DNA from: Streptomyces sp. NBC_01314
GTDB lineage: Bacteria; Actinomycetota; Actinomycetes; Streptomycetales; Streptomycetaceae
Length of the DNA: 64,000 nt
Assembly: GCF_041435215.1 (NCBI RefSeq)
Contig: NZ_CP108394.1
Span: 2,728,001-2,792,000, forward strand
Direction of reading: 5' to 3'
Part shown: positions 12,310-19,767 of the stretch, piece after piece
Layout: every line of letters begins with the position of its first letter
Numbering within the stretch: the stretch's first letter is position 1
The notes under the pieces: generated by a model
Databases searched by the model: none
What the model saw: only the letters and a program-made list of their open reading frames with translations
What the model was told of the DNA's origin: nothing
Made by a program: the position numbers and the translations under genes

Positions 12310-14002
12310 ACACGTACTGGGCCCGCGCACCGTGGGTCCAGTTCACGGCCACCTCGTACGCTCCCCGCACCTCCACGGAGACCAGCTCCGGGAGGGGCAG
12401 GGGGCCGGGGTCGGCGGTGAGGCGGGCCAGGGCGACGAAGAGGGTCGCCCCCTCTCCGGTCCGGCCGACGAGTCCGGGTCCGTCCGGGTCCGCCGACAGG
12501 CCGTGCCCCGGGAGTAGGTCCGTGCGTACGCCCTCCGCCCCCGCCCATCCCGTGATCCGCACCGCGGTGCCGGGGGCGGCGTCCGTCACCAGATGGGCCC
12601 GGACCTCGACCGCACCCTGGGCCACCACGAGGCTCGTGACCCGCACACCGCTGTCACCGACCGAGTGCCGGGAGGCCGCCCAGCCCTCCCCCACGCCCAG
12701 CGGCTCGATATCGAGGCGGCTCGCGTCGCCACCGACGATCACACTGTTGTCGTAGGACTCGGCGGGCTCCGCCAGGGGGACGGGCTCCGTCACCGTCGAG
12801 TACGCGAGCCGGGTGTAGAACGGGTCGTAGCGGACGTCCTCGCTGCCGTGGTTGTGGAGACGGACCAGGCCGTCCGAACTCGTCGACTGGAGAAGCCAGT
12901 TGGGCGGCCCGACCGGTCGCAGTCCGTCCTCCCGCTCCACCGGGCCCGGCTCCTCCGTCGCCGTCCACACAGCGTGGTCCGGCGGCAGGAGCAGACCGAG
13001 GAAACCCTTGCTGGCCCAGTACGGGGAGGCGGGGCCCGAATAGCGCTGCAGGACAGCGGGGTCGGGACCGTGCCAGCCGAGGGACAGCAGGCCCCGGTCG
13101 TCGACCGCGCCCCGGTCGAGGAAGTACTTGAGCGCGCCCGACGCCAGCCGCCTCGTCTCGCCCGGCGACAGCGGCGTACGGCCGGTGAGGGCGCCCAGCC
13201 ACAGCGGGACGGTCGTCGCGAAACGGTAGGTGAGGGAGCGGCCCTGGTGCAGCGGGGCACCGTCGCCGCCGAACAGGCGGGCGTAGTCGGCGAGATGGGC
13301 CGACAGCCGGTCACCGTAGCGGGCGAGGAGGCGTTCGTCGTTCGCGAGCCAGGCGTGCAGCACCGGGTAGAGGTGCATGGCCCAGCCGTTGTAGTAGTCG
13401 AACTTGCGGCCGTCGCCGTCGGTGTACCAGCCGTCGCCGACGTACCACTGCTCGATCCGGTCGAGCCGCTGGTCGATCACCCGGCGGGACAACTCCGGTT
13501 CGTGGCCGATCTCTTCGAGGAAGCCGCCGACCGTGACCGGGAACAACTCCCAGTTACAGGGCCAGGGTTCGGCGGTGAGCGCGTCGCCGAGCCAGGCCGC
13601 CGTCCGCTGACGGACGCCGTCGTCGAGCCGGTCCCAGAGCACCTCCCGCGTCACGCGCAGCGCGAAGGCGATCGACGCGGCCTCCACGAGGGGCTGGCTG
13701 CGGTCCTCGATGCGGGGCCAGACGCCCGACACTCCGGCCGCGAGGCCGTCCGCGTACCGCGCGAGCGCCTTCTCGTCACGGCGGAAGGCGGCGAGCAGCA
13801 GCGTCCGGGCGTATCCCTCCAGGCCGTCGGAGAGCCGGCCCGCCCAGCTGGGGCGGTCGCCGGGGAAGTGGTACAGCGCCCCGTCGGCGGTCGCGTACGG
13901 CTCCACCGCCGCCAGCAGCGAGTCGGCGGCCGCCTCCCAGTGGGCGCGGGTGTAACCGGTGTACGGGCTGAGATCGCGGTCCTCGGCGGGCTGGGAGGGC
14001 AT
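12254..14002 (-). CDS. DUF2264 protein, probable GH154-type beta-glucuronidase
   Basis: A 582-residue protein without a signal peptide, so cytoplasmic. It matches the DUF2264 family: an alpha/alpha-barrel-like N-terminal half with RSQPLVEAASIAFALR, WPCNWELFPVTVGGFLEE and FDYYNGWAMHLYPVLHAW, then a beta-rich C-terminal half. From memory this family includes the GH154 beta-glucuronidases that act on plant arabinogalactan or rhamnogalacturonan; that link is recalled, not shown here. ATG 14002 is preferred because AGGAAG lies about ten bases upstream; an in-frame GTG at 14011 sits too close to it. Its last 56 bases overlap the convergent secreted-protein gene. Two TTCGAA palindromes precede it. 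Confidence 0.8.
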   Translation of the reverse strand: MPSQPAEDRDLSPYTGYTRAHWEAAADSLLAAVEPYATADGALYHFPGDRPSWAGRLSDGLEGYARTLLLAAFRRDEKALARYADGLAAGVSGVWPRIEDRSQPLVEAASIAFALRVTREVLWDRLDDGVRQRTAAWLGDALTAEPWPCNWELFPVTVGGFLEEIGHEPELSRRVIDQRLDRIEQWYVGDGWYTDGDGRKFDYYNGWAMHLYPVLHAWLANDERLLARYGDRLSAHLADYARLFGGDGAPLHQGRSLTYRFATTVPLWLGALTGRTPLSPGETRRLASGALKYFLDRGAVDDRGLLSLGWHGPDPAVLQRYSGPASPYWASKGFLGLLLPPDHAVWTATEEPGPVEREDGLRPVGPPNWLLQSTSSDGLVRLHNHGSEDVRYDPFYTRLAYSTVTEPVPLAEPAESYDNSVIVGGDASRLDIEPLGVGEGWAASRHSVGDSGVRVTSLVVAQGAVEVRAHLVTDAAPGTAVRITGWAGAEGVRTDLLPGHGLSADPDGPGLVGRTGEGATLFVALARLTADPGPLPLPELVSVEVRGAYEVAVNWTHGARAQYVFTASDGRSSASSWSVTPR

Positions 14003-14023
14003 GTGCGGCACGCTTCCTGTGTC

Positions 14024-14065
14024 GTTGCTCTGTGGTTCGAACCTGTTGCTCTGCGGTTCGAACCT
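14024..14065 (-). promoter_or_regulatory. Twin operator repeat before DUF2264 gene
   Basis: Two adjacent 21-base direct repeats (14024-14044 and 14045-14065, one mismatch). Each contains the perfect palindrome GGTTCGAACC, at 14034-14043 and 14055-14064. The palindrome centres are 21 bases apart, two helical turns, so both would face the same side of the DNA. They lie 22-63 bases upstream of the DUF2264 start. Confidence 0.65.
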
Positions 14066-14098
14066 GGGGCGCCCCGGTTCCGGTCGGGACGCCCCAGG
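14063..14098 (-). terminator. Terminator after the acetylesterase gene
   Basis: A 9-bp inverted repeat (CCTGGGGCG / CGCCCCAGG) with an 18-nt loop lies just downstream of the minus-strand esterase stop and separates it from the DUF2264 promoter. Confidence 0.6.
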
Positions 14099-14101
14099 GG
14101 T

Positions 14102-15148
14102 CTATCCCACCCTGGTCTTGCCCTCGGGCACCAGACCCTGGGCGACGAGTTCGTCGCGGACGAGGTCGGCGTAGACGGTCGCGCCGTGCGTCGAGGTGTG
14201 GGTGTTGTCGCGCTTCTCGTTGTAGAGGTAGAGCGCCTTGGAGCCTTCGGTGCCCAGGGACTCGACCAGCGCCTTCGTCTTCGCGGTGAGGTCGATCAGG
14301 GGCACGTCGTGGGTGGCGGCGACCGAGCGGGTGACCGCCGGGTGGTCGACGCCGAGGCCGTTGACCAGCAGGGCCGTGTTGTTGTTGAGGGTGCCGTCGG
14401 AGTTGAACCAGCGGCGGACGATCGGGGTGACCAGGACCGGCTTCCCGCGCTTCTCGCGGACGCCCGCGACCAGGGTTTCGAGATTGGCCCGGTAGGTGGC
14501 CTCGTCGGTCTGCTTGTCGTTGTGGGCCAGCTGGATCAGGACCAGGTCGCCGCGCCGGATCTGCGGCTGGACGGTGGCCCACAGGCGCGGGTCGGCGAGG
14601 TAGGACACCGTGCTCTCGCCGGAGTCGGCGTGGTTGGCGACCGAGACGCCCTTCCTGAGGTACTGCGGGAGCTGCTGGCCCCAGCCGGAGTACGGGTCGC
14701 CGGGCTGGTCGCAGACCGTGGAGTCGCCGACGAGGAAGATCTGGCGGGGTTTTTTGGCGGGGGTCACGCGGATGTCGGCGAGGGCGGGCGCCGAACCGCC
14801 GATGACGAGGTCCAGGCCGGCGGTGCCGTCGGCGCCGGTCGGCTCGCCCTCGGGGGTGCGGACGTCGACGGTGAAGCTGTGGCGGACGTGCTCGCCGGCG
14901 TCCGTCGCCGTCTCGGCCAGGAGGGTGCGGCGCGTCTCGCCGGTGATCCTCGTGCTCGCCGCGTTCTCACCTCCGAGGCGGACCCTCACGTCGTAGGCGC
15001 CGGCGGGGACGTCGAAGTGGCAGACGTTCGCGGCGCAGTTCTCCAAGCCCAGCACGGGCCGGCCCTCGTTCGCCTCGGCCGGTACGGCGGTGAGCACGGT
15101 GCCCAGGGTCGTCGCCACCGTCAGCGCGGCGATGGTGAAACGTCTCAT
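14102..15148 (-). CDS. Secreted rhamnogalacturonan acetylesterase (SGNH hydrolase)
   Basis: A 348-residue exported enzyme. A signal peptide (about 1-25, ending PAEA) is followed by a roughly 100-residue beta-sandwich-like region and then an SGNH/GDSL esterase domain. The catalytic serine is in FLVGDSTVCD, the oxyanion glycine in HADSGEST, the asparagine in QLAHND and the Asp-His pair in DNTHTSTHGA. Enzymes of this type remove acetyl groups from galacturonate in rhamnogalacturonan-I so that lyases can act. GGAGG lies about seven bases before ATG 15148. It is divergent from the PL4 rhamnogalacturonan lyase, and the shared 190-base region holds an AAGCGCTT operator-like site. Substrate assignment is by family and context. 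Confidence 0.88.
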   Translation of the reverse strand: MRRFTIAALTVATTLGTVLTAVPAEANEGRPVLGLENCAANVCHFDVPAGAYDVRVRLGGENAASTRITGETRRTLLAETATDAGEHVRHSFTVDVRTPEGEPTGADGTAGLDLVIGGSAPALADIRVTPAKKPRQIFLVGDSTVCDQPGDPYSGWGQQLPQYLRKGVSVANHADSGESTVSYLADPRLWATVQPQIRRGDLVLIQLAHNDKQTDEATYRANLETLVAGVREKRGKPVLVTPIVRRWFNSDGTLNNNTALLVNGLGVDHPAVTRSVAATHDVPLIDLTAKTKALVESLGTEGSKALYLYNEKRDNTHTSTHGATVYADLVRDELVAQGLVPEGKTRVG

Positions 15149-15198
15149 TGCGGCTCCTCCCGAAGAGTGACAAGGCCTGGCGGCTGGACGGTACATCG

Positions 15199-15216
15199 TT
15201 TGGCAAGCGCTTTCTA
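15199..15216. promoter_or_regulatory. LacI-type operator between acetylesterase and lyase
   Basis: GGCAAGCGCTTTCT contains the symmetrical core AAGCGCTT (15205-15212) typical of LacI-family sites. It lies 51 bases before the esterase start and about 125 before the lyase start. The same core occurs upstream of the LacI gene at 54828. Confidence 0.55.
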
Positions 15217-15340
15217 GATGTCGGCACGCATTCACATGATTGCCAACTTCCATGCGGCGAAAGCCCTTTCGCGAAAACGATTCAACTGTCACCCTTCCGA
15301 ATCACCCGCACTCCCCCCACACCACCCGAGGAGGACCCCC

Positions 15341-17035
15341 ATGTCCGAATCCACCGACAGGCCAACGACCGCGACCGGCCTGGGCCGGCGCGGCTTCGTC
15401 GTCGGCACCGCCGCCACGGCCGCCGGCGCCGCGCTCGCCGGGCCGCTGGCCGGCACCGCCCGCGCCGCGGCCTTCGGCTACACCGACGACGGCACCAACT
15501 ACGTGATCGACACCGGCGCGAACCTCGTGTTCAAGGTCCGCAAGAGCAACGGCGACCTGTCCTCGCTCGTCTACCGGGGCACGGAGTACCAGGGCTACGG
15601 CGGCATGAACTCGCACATCGAGTCCGGCCTCGGCAGCTCGACCGTCACCATCAGGCAGTCCGGCTCGACGATCCTCGTCTCCGTCACCTACGGCACGCTC
15701 AGGCACTACTACGCGGCCCGCAGTGGCGAGAACAACATCTACCTGTGGACCAACAAGGCCGACACCTCGGTCTCGGCGACCCGCTACATCGTGCGCGTGA
15801 AGGCGGGCCTCTTCCTCAACGACGAGCCCGACTCGTACACCTACGCGCCCACCACCATCGAGGCCTCGGACGTCTTCGCGAAGTCCAACGGCCAGACCCG
15901 ATCGAAGCACTACTCCAAGCTCCGGGTGATCGACTACGACTACGTCGGCTGGACCACCGGCAGTGTCGGCCTGTACGTCGTCCGCAGCAACCACGAGAAG
16001 GCCTCCGGCGGCCCCTTCTACCGTTCCCTGCTGCGCCACCAGAGCGCGGACGGCGGCGGCCTCTACGAGATCCTGTACTACGGCCAGAACCAGACCGAGG
16101 AGCAGCGGTTCGGCCTCCAGGGCCCGTACGTCATCGCCTTCACGGACGGCGGGGCGCCCTCCTCGTCGCTGTTCCCGGGCACGCTGACCACGTCGTGGGC
16201 GGACTCGCTCGGCCTGTCCGGGTACGTCTCCGCGAGCGGCCGGGGCCGGGTGGCGGGCGTCGGCATCACCGGCCGGAACACGTCGTACGCGTACACGGTC
16301 GGGCTCGCCAACTCGGCGGCGCAGTACTGGGGTTCGGCTCGGGCGTCGGACGGCTGGTTCTCCGTCCCGGGGGTGATTCCGGGGACGTACACGCTCACCG
16401 TCTTCAAGGGTGAGCTGGCCGTGTACACGACCTCGGTGACGGTCACGGCGGGCGGCACGACGACGCTGAACTCGATCGCCGTCCCGTCCTCGAACGACCC
16501 GTCCAACGCGGGCGTGATCTGGCGGATCAACGACTGGAACGGCACACCGAGCGGCTTCAAGAACGCCGACCTGATGACGTACGCGCATCCGTCGGACGTC
16601 CGGGCCGCCGCCTGGACCGGCAACGTGGTCATCGGCAGCGGCACCGAGACCTCGGGCTTCCCCTGCTACCTCTGGAAGGACGTGAACAGTGGTCTCCTCG
16701 TGTACTTCAGGCTGACCGCCGCGCAGGCCGCCGCCGCTCACACCCTGCGCATCGGTGTGACGACGGCCTACGCCAACGGCCGGCCGCAGGTCGTCGTCAA
16801 CGACACCTGGACCTCGGCGATCCCCTCCCCGCCCACCCAGCCGAACACCCGGTCACTGACGAACGGGTCCTACCGGGGCAACAACCACACGTTCACCTAC
16901 AGCGTCCCGGCGTCCGCCTGGCTGTCGGACACCAGTCAGTACAACGTGCTGAAGATCAACGTGGTGAGCGGTTCGGGGGCGACGTCCTATCTCAGTGCGG
17001 GTACGTCGATCGACGCGATCGACCTCCTGAGCTGA
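15341..17035 (+). CDS. Secreted PL4 rhamnogalacturonan lyase
   Basis: A 564-residue Tat-exported enzyme (LGRRGFVVGTAATAAG, cleavage near residue 42). It has the three-domain layout of PL4 lyases: an N-terminal beta-super-sandwich catalytic domain (about 45-330; FGYTDDGTNYVIDTG, YGGMNSHIESGLG, GPFYRSLLRHQ), a middle fibronectin-III-like domain (about 335-390; WFSVPGVIPGTYTLTVFKG) and a C-terminal jelly-roll carbohydrate-binding domain (about 400-564; WRINDWNGTP, YLWKDV). It cleaves the rhamnogalacturonan-I backbone by beta-elimination. GAGGAGG lies just before the ATG. It is divergent from the acetylesterase and convergent, with 7 bases spacing, with the GH43 gene. Confidence 0.92.
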   Translation: MSESTDRPTTATGLGRRGFVVGTAATAAGAALAGPLAGTARAAAFGYTDDGTNYVIDTGANLVFKVRKSNGDLSSLVYRGTEYQGYGGMNSHIESGLGSSTVTIRQSGSTILVSVTYGTLRHYYAARSGENNIYLWTNKADTSVSATRYIVRVKAGLFLNDEPDSYTYAPTTIEASDVFAKSNGQTRSKHYSKLRVIDYDYVGWTTGSVGLYVVRSNHEKASGGPFYRSLLRHQSADGGGLYEILYYGQNQTEEQRFGLQGPYVIAFTDGGAPSSSLFPGTLTTSWADSLGLSGYVSASGRGRVAGVGITGRNTSYAYTVGLANSAAQYWGSARASDGWFSVPGVIPGTYTLTVFKGELAVYTTSVTVTAGGTTTLNSIAVPSSNDPSNAGVIWRINDWNGTPSGFKNADLMTYAHPSDVRAAAWTGNVVIGSGTETSGFPCYLWKDVNSGLLVYFRLTAAQAAAAHTLRIGVTTAYANGRPQVVVNDTWTSAIPSPPTQPNTRSLTNGSYRGNNHTFTYSVPASAWLSDTSQYNVLKINVVSGSGATSYLSAGTSIDAIDLLS

Positions 17036-17042
17036 GACACCG

Positions 17043-18455
17043 TCATGTGCCGCGCGTCCACTGCTGATTCGTCCCGCTGTTGCACGTGTACGTGATGATC
17101 GCGGCGCCGTCGGCGGTGGACGCGCCGTTCACGTCCAGGCATTCACCGCTCGCGCGGGAGACGACCTTGACGTAGCTGCCCGAGGTGGTCAGCGACCACT
17201 GCTGGCTGGTGGCCGAGGAGTTGCAGTTCTCCTGAGTGACGGTGTTGGCGTTCTCCTGGACGCACAGGGAGCTGTGACGGGTCATCAGCTGGTAGTAGCC
17301 ACTGCCGACGGACTTGAACCAGTACTTCTGGTTGTTGCCGCTGTTGCAGGTGTACTGCTTGATCTGGGCACCCGCCCACAGCGACTGACTGGTGACGTCG
17401 GCGCACTTGGCGGAGTGCCGGGCGATCAGCGTGTTGTACGTGGCGCTGGTGCCGCTGATCGTGCCGGTGGCCGTGTCGACGGTGACCTCCGGGGACCAGG
17501 ACATGGACATCGTGGTGGAGGTCGGGAAGGTCAGCGGCAGCCAGACGTAGCGGGAGTCGTTGACCGTGCCGCTGAAGGAGTTGCCCCACCGGTCGCCCAT
17601 GTAGAGGTACGAGGTGGTCGAGGTGCCCTGCACGGGCAGGACGTACGCGGTCTGCGAGCCGAACGTCGTGGAGTCGCCGACGTTGGCCATGGCCGTCCAG
17701 GGGCCCGCGATGCTGGTGGCGGTGGCGTACTGCTGCTGGTTGGGGTTCCAGCCGGTGGCGGCCGAGGTCAGCATGAAGTAGACGCCGCCCCGCTTGAACA
17801 GGGCCGGCGCCTCACGGTGGCCGCCGTGCCACGGGTCGGCGACGAGAGCGGCGATGCCGGTGTAGTCGGCGGTGAGCCGGTAGATCTGGAGGTCGTAGTT
17901 CTCGCGGGCCGCCGAGATCATGTAGCCGGTGCCGTCGGTGTCCACGAAGACGGTGATGTCACGGGACATATGGGTGCCGAGCGGACGGAAGCTGCCCTGC
18001 CAGGTGTAGTTGCCGTCGACGGTGTCGGAGACGGCGACGGCCGCGCGGGCCTCGCTGTAGTCGGTGCCGTTCTCCTTGTGCATCCACATCACGAACTTGC
18101 CGGTGGAGGCGTTGTACATGACCTTCGGCCGCTCGATGTTGGCGGTCGCCAGTTCCGGGGCGGTGGCCTGGGTCAGGACGTTGTTGCGGAACTCCCAGTT
18201 CTTCAGGTCCGTGGAACGGTAGGCCGACACGTACTTGAAGGTGTTGTCGGCGTTCCGGTTCTCGCCGAACCAGTAGTAGTACGAGCCGACCTTGATGACC
18301 CCGCCGCCGTGGGCGTGCAGGGCATTGCCGGAGCTGTCGGTGAACTGGGTTCCGCTGGTGACGGTCTGCGCCGCCGCCTGGGCGGGGCCGGCGGTGACGA
18401 GGGCGCCGGCCAGCGCCAGACAGAGCGCGAGGAATATCGCGTACGCACGTCTCAT
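17043..18455 (-). CDS. Secreted GH43 (subfamily 24-like) exo-beta-1,3-galactanase with ricin-type CBM13
   Basis: A 470-residue exported protein. The signal peptide covers residues 1-28. The five-bladed propeller GH43 domain (about 30-335) shows HAHGGGVIKVGSYYYWFGEN, RPKVMYNASTGKFVMWMH, SRDITVFVDTDGTGYM and HREAPALFKRGG. The HAHGGG opening is typical of the exo-beta-1,3-galactanase subfamily, which uses an unusual catalytic arrangement and can bypass branches of arabinogalactan. The C-terminal 125 residues form a beta-trefoil with QxW-type repeats (QKYWF, QQWSL, QQWTR), a CBM13. From memory a Streptomyces exo-1,3-galactanase has this same layout. It starts 11 bases after the upstream GH43 gene's stop, forming a two-gene operon. 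Confidence 0.88.
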   Translation of the reverse strand: MRRAYAIFLALCLALAGALVTAGPAQAAAQTVTSGTQFTDSSGNALHAHGGGVIKVGSYYYWFGENRNADNTFKYVSAYRSTDLKNWEFRNNVLTQATAPELATANIERPKVMYNASTGKFVMWMHKENGTDYSEARAAVAVSDTVDGNYTWQGSFRPLGTHMSRDITVFVDTDGTGYMISAARENYDLQIYRLTADYTGIAALVADPWHGGHREAPALFKRGGVYFMLTSAATGWNPNQQQYATATSIAGPWTAMANVGDSTTFGSQTAYVLPVQGTSTTSYLYMGDRWGNSFSGTVNDSRYVWLPLTFPTSTTMSMSWSPEVTVDTATGTISGTSATYNTLIARHSAKCADVTSQSLWAGAQIKQYTCNSGNNQKYWFKSVGSGYYQLMTRHSSLCVQENANTVTQENCNSSATSQQWSLTTSGSYVKVVSRASGECLDVNGASTADGAAIITYTCNSGTNQQWTRGT

Positions 18456-18466
18456 GTCAGTTTTCC

Positions 18467-19555
18467 TTACCGGGTGTTCGGGGTGGTTGTGTCGGCTACG
18501 GGGACTCCGAAGTCGGGGGTTCCGTCGGGCTTCCAGCCGAGGCGCTGGATGCGGGTGTGCCGGTTGGGGTCGTTGAGCGGGTCACCGACGATGTCCTTGT
18601 ACTGGCGGGCGTGGTAGACGAGGACGTCGGTGCGGCCGTCCTCGGCGACGGTGAAGCTGTTGTGGCCCGGCCCGTACTGTTTGGTGGTGTCGTTGCTGGT
18701 GAAGACCGGTGTCGGGGACTTCGACCAGTTGGCGGGGTCCATGAGATCGGCGTCCGCGTCGATGGTCAGCAGGCCCATGCAGTAGTTGAAGTCGGTCGCG
18801 CTCGCCGAGTACGTCATGAAGAGCCGGCCGTCGCGCTTGATGACCGACGGCCCCTCGTTGACCTTGAAGCCGATGACCTCCCAGTCCAGCTCCGGTGTGG
18901 TGAGCCGGACCTGAGGGCCGGTCAGGGTCAGCGGGTCGGCCATCCTCGACAGCCAGACCGCGGTGTTGTTGTTCATCCCGGGCTCGTGCTGCGCCCAGGC
19001 GAGGTAGCGCGAACCCCGGTGGGTGAAGGTGGTGGCGTCCAGGGAGAAGGTCTCCCAGGCCGTCTTCAGCTGCCCGCGCTCGACCCAGGTGCCCTTGAAC
19101 GGGTCGCGGTGGGAGTTCTCCAGGACCCAGATGCGGATCGCCCAGATGTCCTCGGCGGGCGCGGAGGCGAAGTAGATGTACCACTTGCCGTCGATGCGGT
19201 GGATCTCCGGCGCCCAGATGTGGGCGCCCATCACCCCCGTCTCGTGCTTGCGCCAGATCACGGACTCGGCGGCCGTCGACAGCCCGCGCAGGGTGCGGGA
19301 CCGGCGCAGGATGATCCGGTCGTACTCGGGCGCGGTCGCCGTGAAGTAGTAGAAGCCGTCGGTGTGCCGGTTGATGTGCGGGTCGGCGCGGTTGCGGACC
19401 AGTGGATTGACGTACGCCGGCCGGGAGCCGGCTGCCGGGGACGGGGCTGCCTGGGCAGCGGTGGCGGGCAGGGCGGTGAGGGCGCCGGCGGCCAGGGCTC
19501 CCTTCAGGAGCAGTCGGCGGTTCGGGGGTTCGGGGACGGTGTGGTCGCGGCCCAT
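18467..19555 (-). CDS. Secreted GH43 (subfamily 26-like) exo-arabinofuranosidase
   Basis: A 362-residue exported protein. The signal peptide RRLLLKGALAAGALTALPATAAQA ends near residue 36. The single GH43 propeller domain has NPLVRNRADPHINRHTDGFYYFT (general-base Asp), GAHIWAPEIHRIDGKWYIYF (pKa-modulating Asp) and VNEGPSVIKRDGRLFMTYS (acid Glu). This pattern matches exo-alpha-1,5-L-arabinofuranosidases that trim arabinan or arabinogalactan. ATG 19555 is chosen for its GAGGAAG; the frame remains open further upstream but without support. First gene of the operon with the exo-galactanase: the arabinosidase can debranch chains that the galactanase shortens. Confidence 0.88.
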   Translation of the reverse strand: MGRDHTVPEPPNRRLLLKGALAAGALTALPATAAQAAPSPAAGSRPAYVNPLVRNRADPHINRHTDGFYYFTATAPEYDRIILRRSRTLRGLSTAAESVIWRKHETGVMGAHIWAPEIHRIDGKWYIYFASAPAEDIWAIRIWVLENSHRDPFKGTWVERGQLKTAWETFSLDATTFTHRGSRYLAWAQHEPGMNNNTAVWLSRMADPLTLTGPQVRLTTPELDWEVIGFKVNEGPSVIKRDGRLFMTYSASATDFNYCMGLLTIDADADLMDPANWSKSPTPVFTSNDTTKQYGPGHNSFTVAEDGRTDVLVYHARQYKDIVGDPLNDPNRHTRIQRLGWKPDGTPDFGVPVADTTTPNTR

Positions 19556-19767
19556 GCGGCTTCCTCTCGGAGGGGGGAACAAAAGGAAACAGAAATGTTC
19601 GACATATCGCACAAGATCTTTCATTCCGAACGGCGAAAAGGTAAGGGCGTGTTACGCGGAGGTCAACGGGTCGGGCGAGACCTGCACAAGCTCACAGGTA
19701 CCGACGGCGCGAAAGTGCGGAACCGCGGAGTCCAAACCCGTCGGCGCACACGAAATTTCTGTTATCG

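Noticed and set aside
19556..19767. Upstream extension of the GH43 gene to 19624
   Set aside because: The extra residues are not signal-peptide-like, and a GAGGAAG RBS sits directly before ATG 19555.
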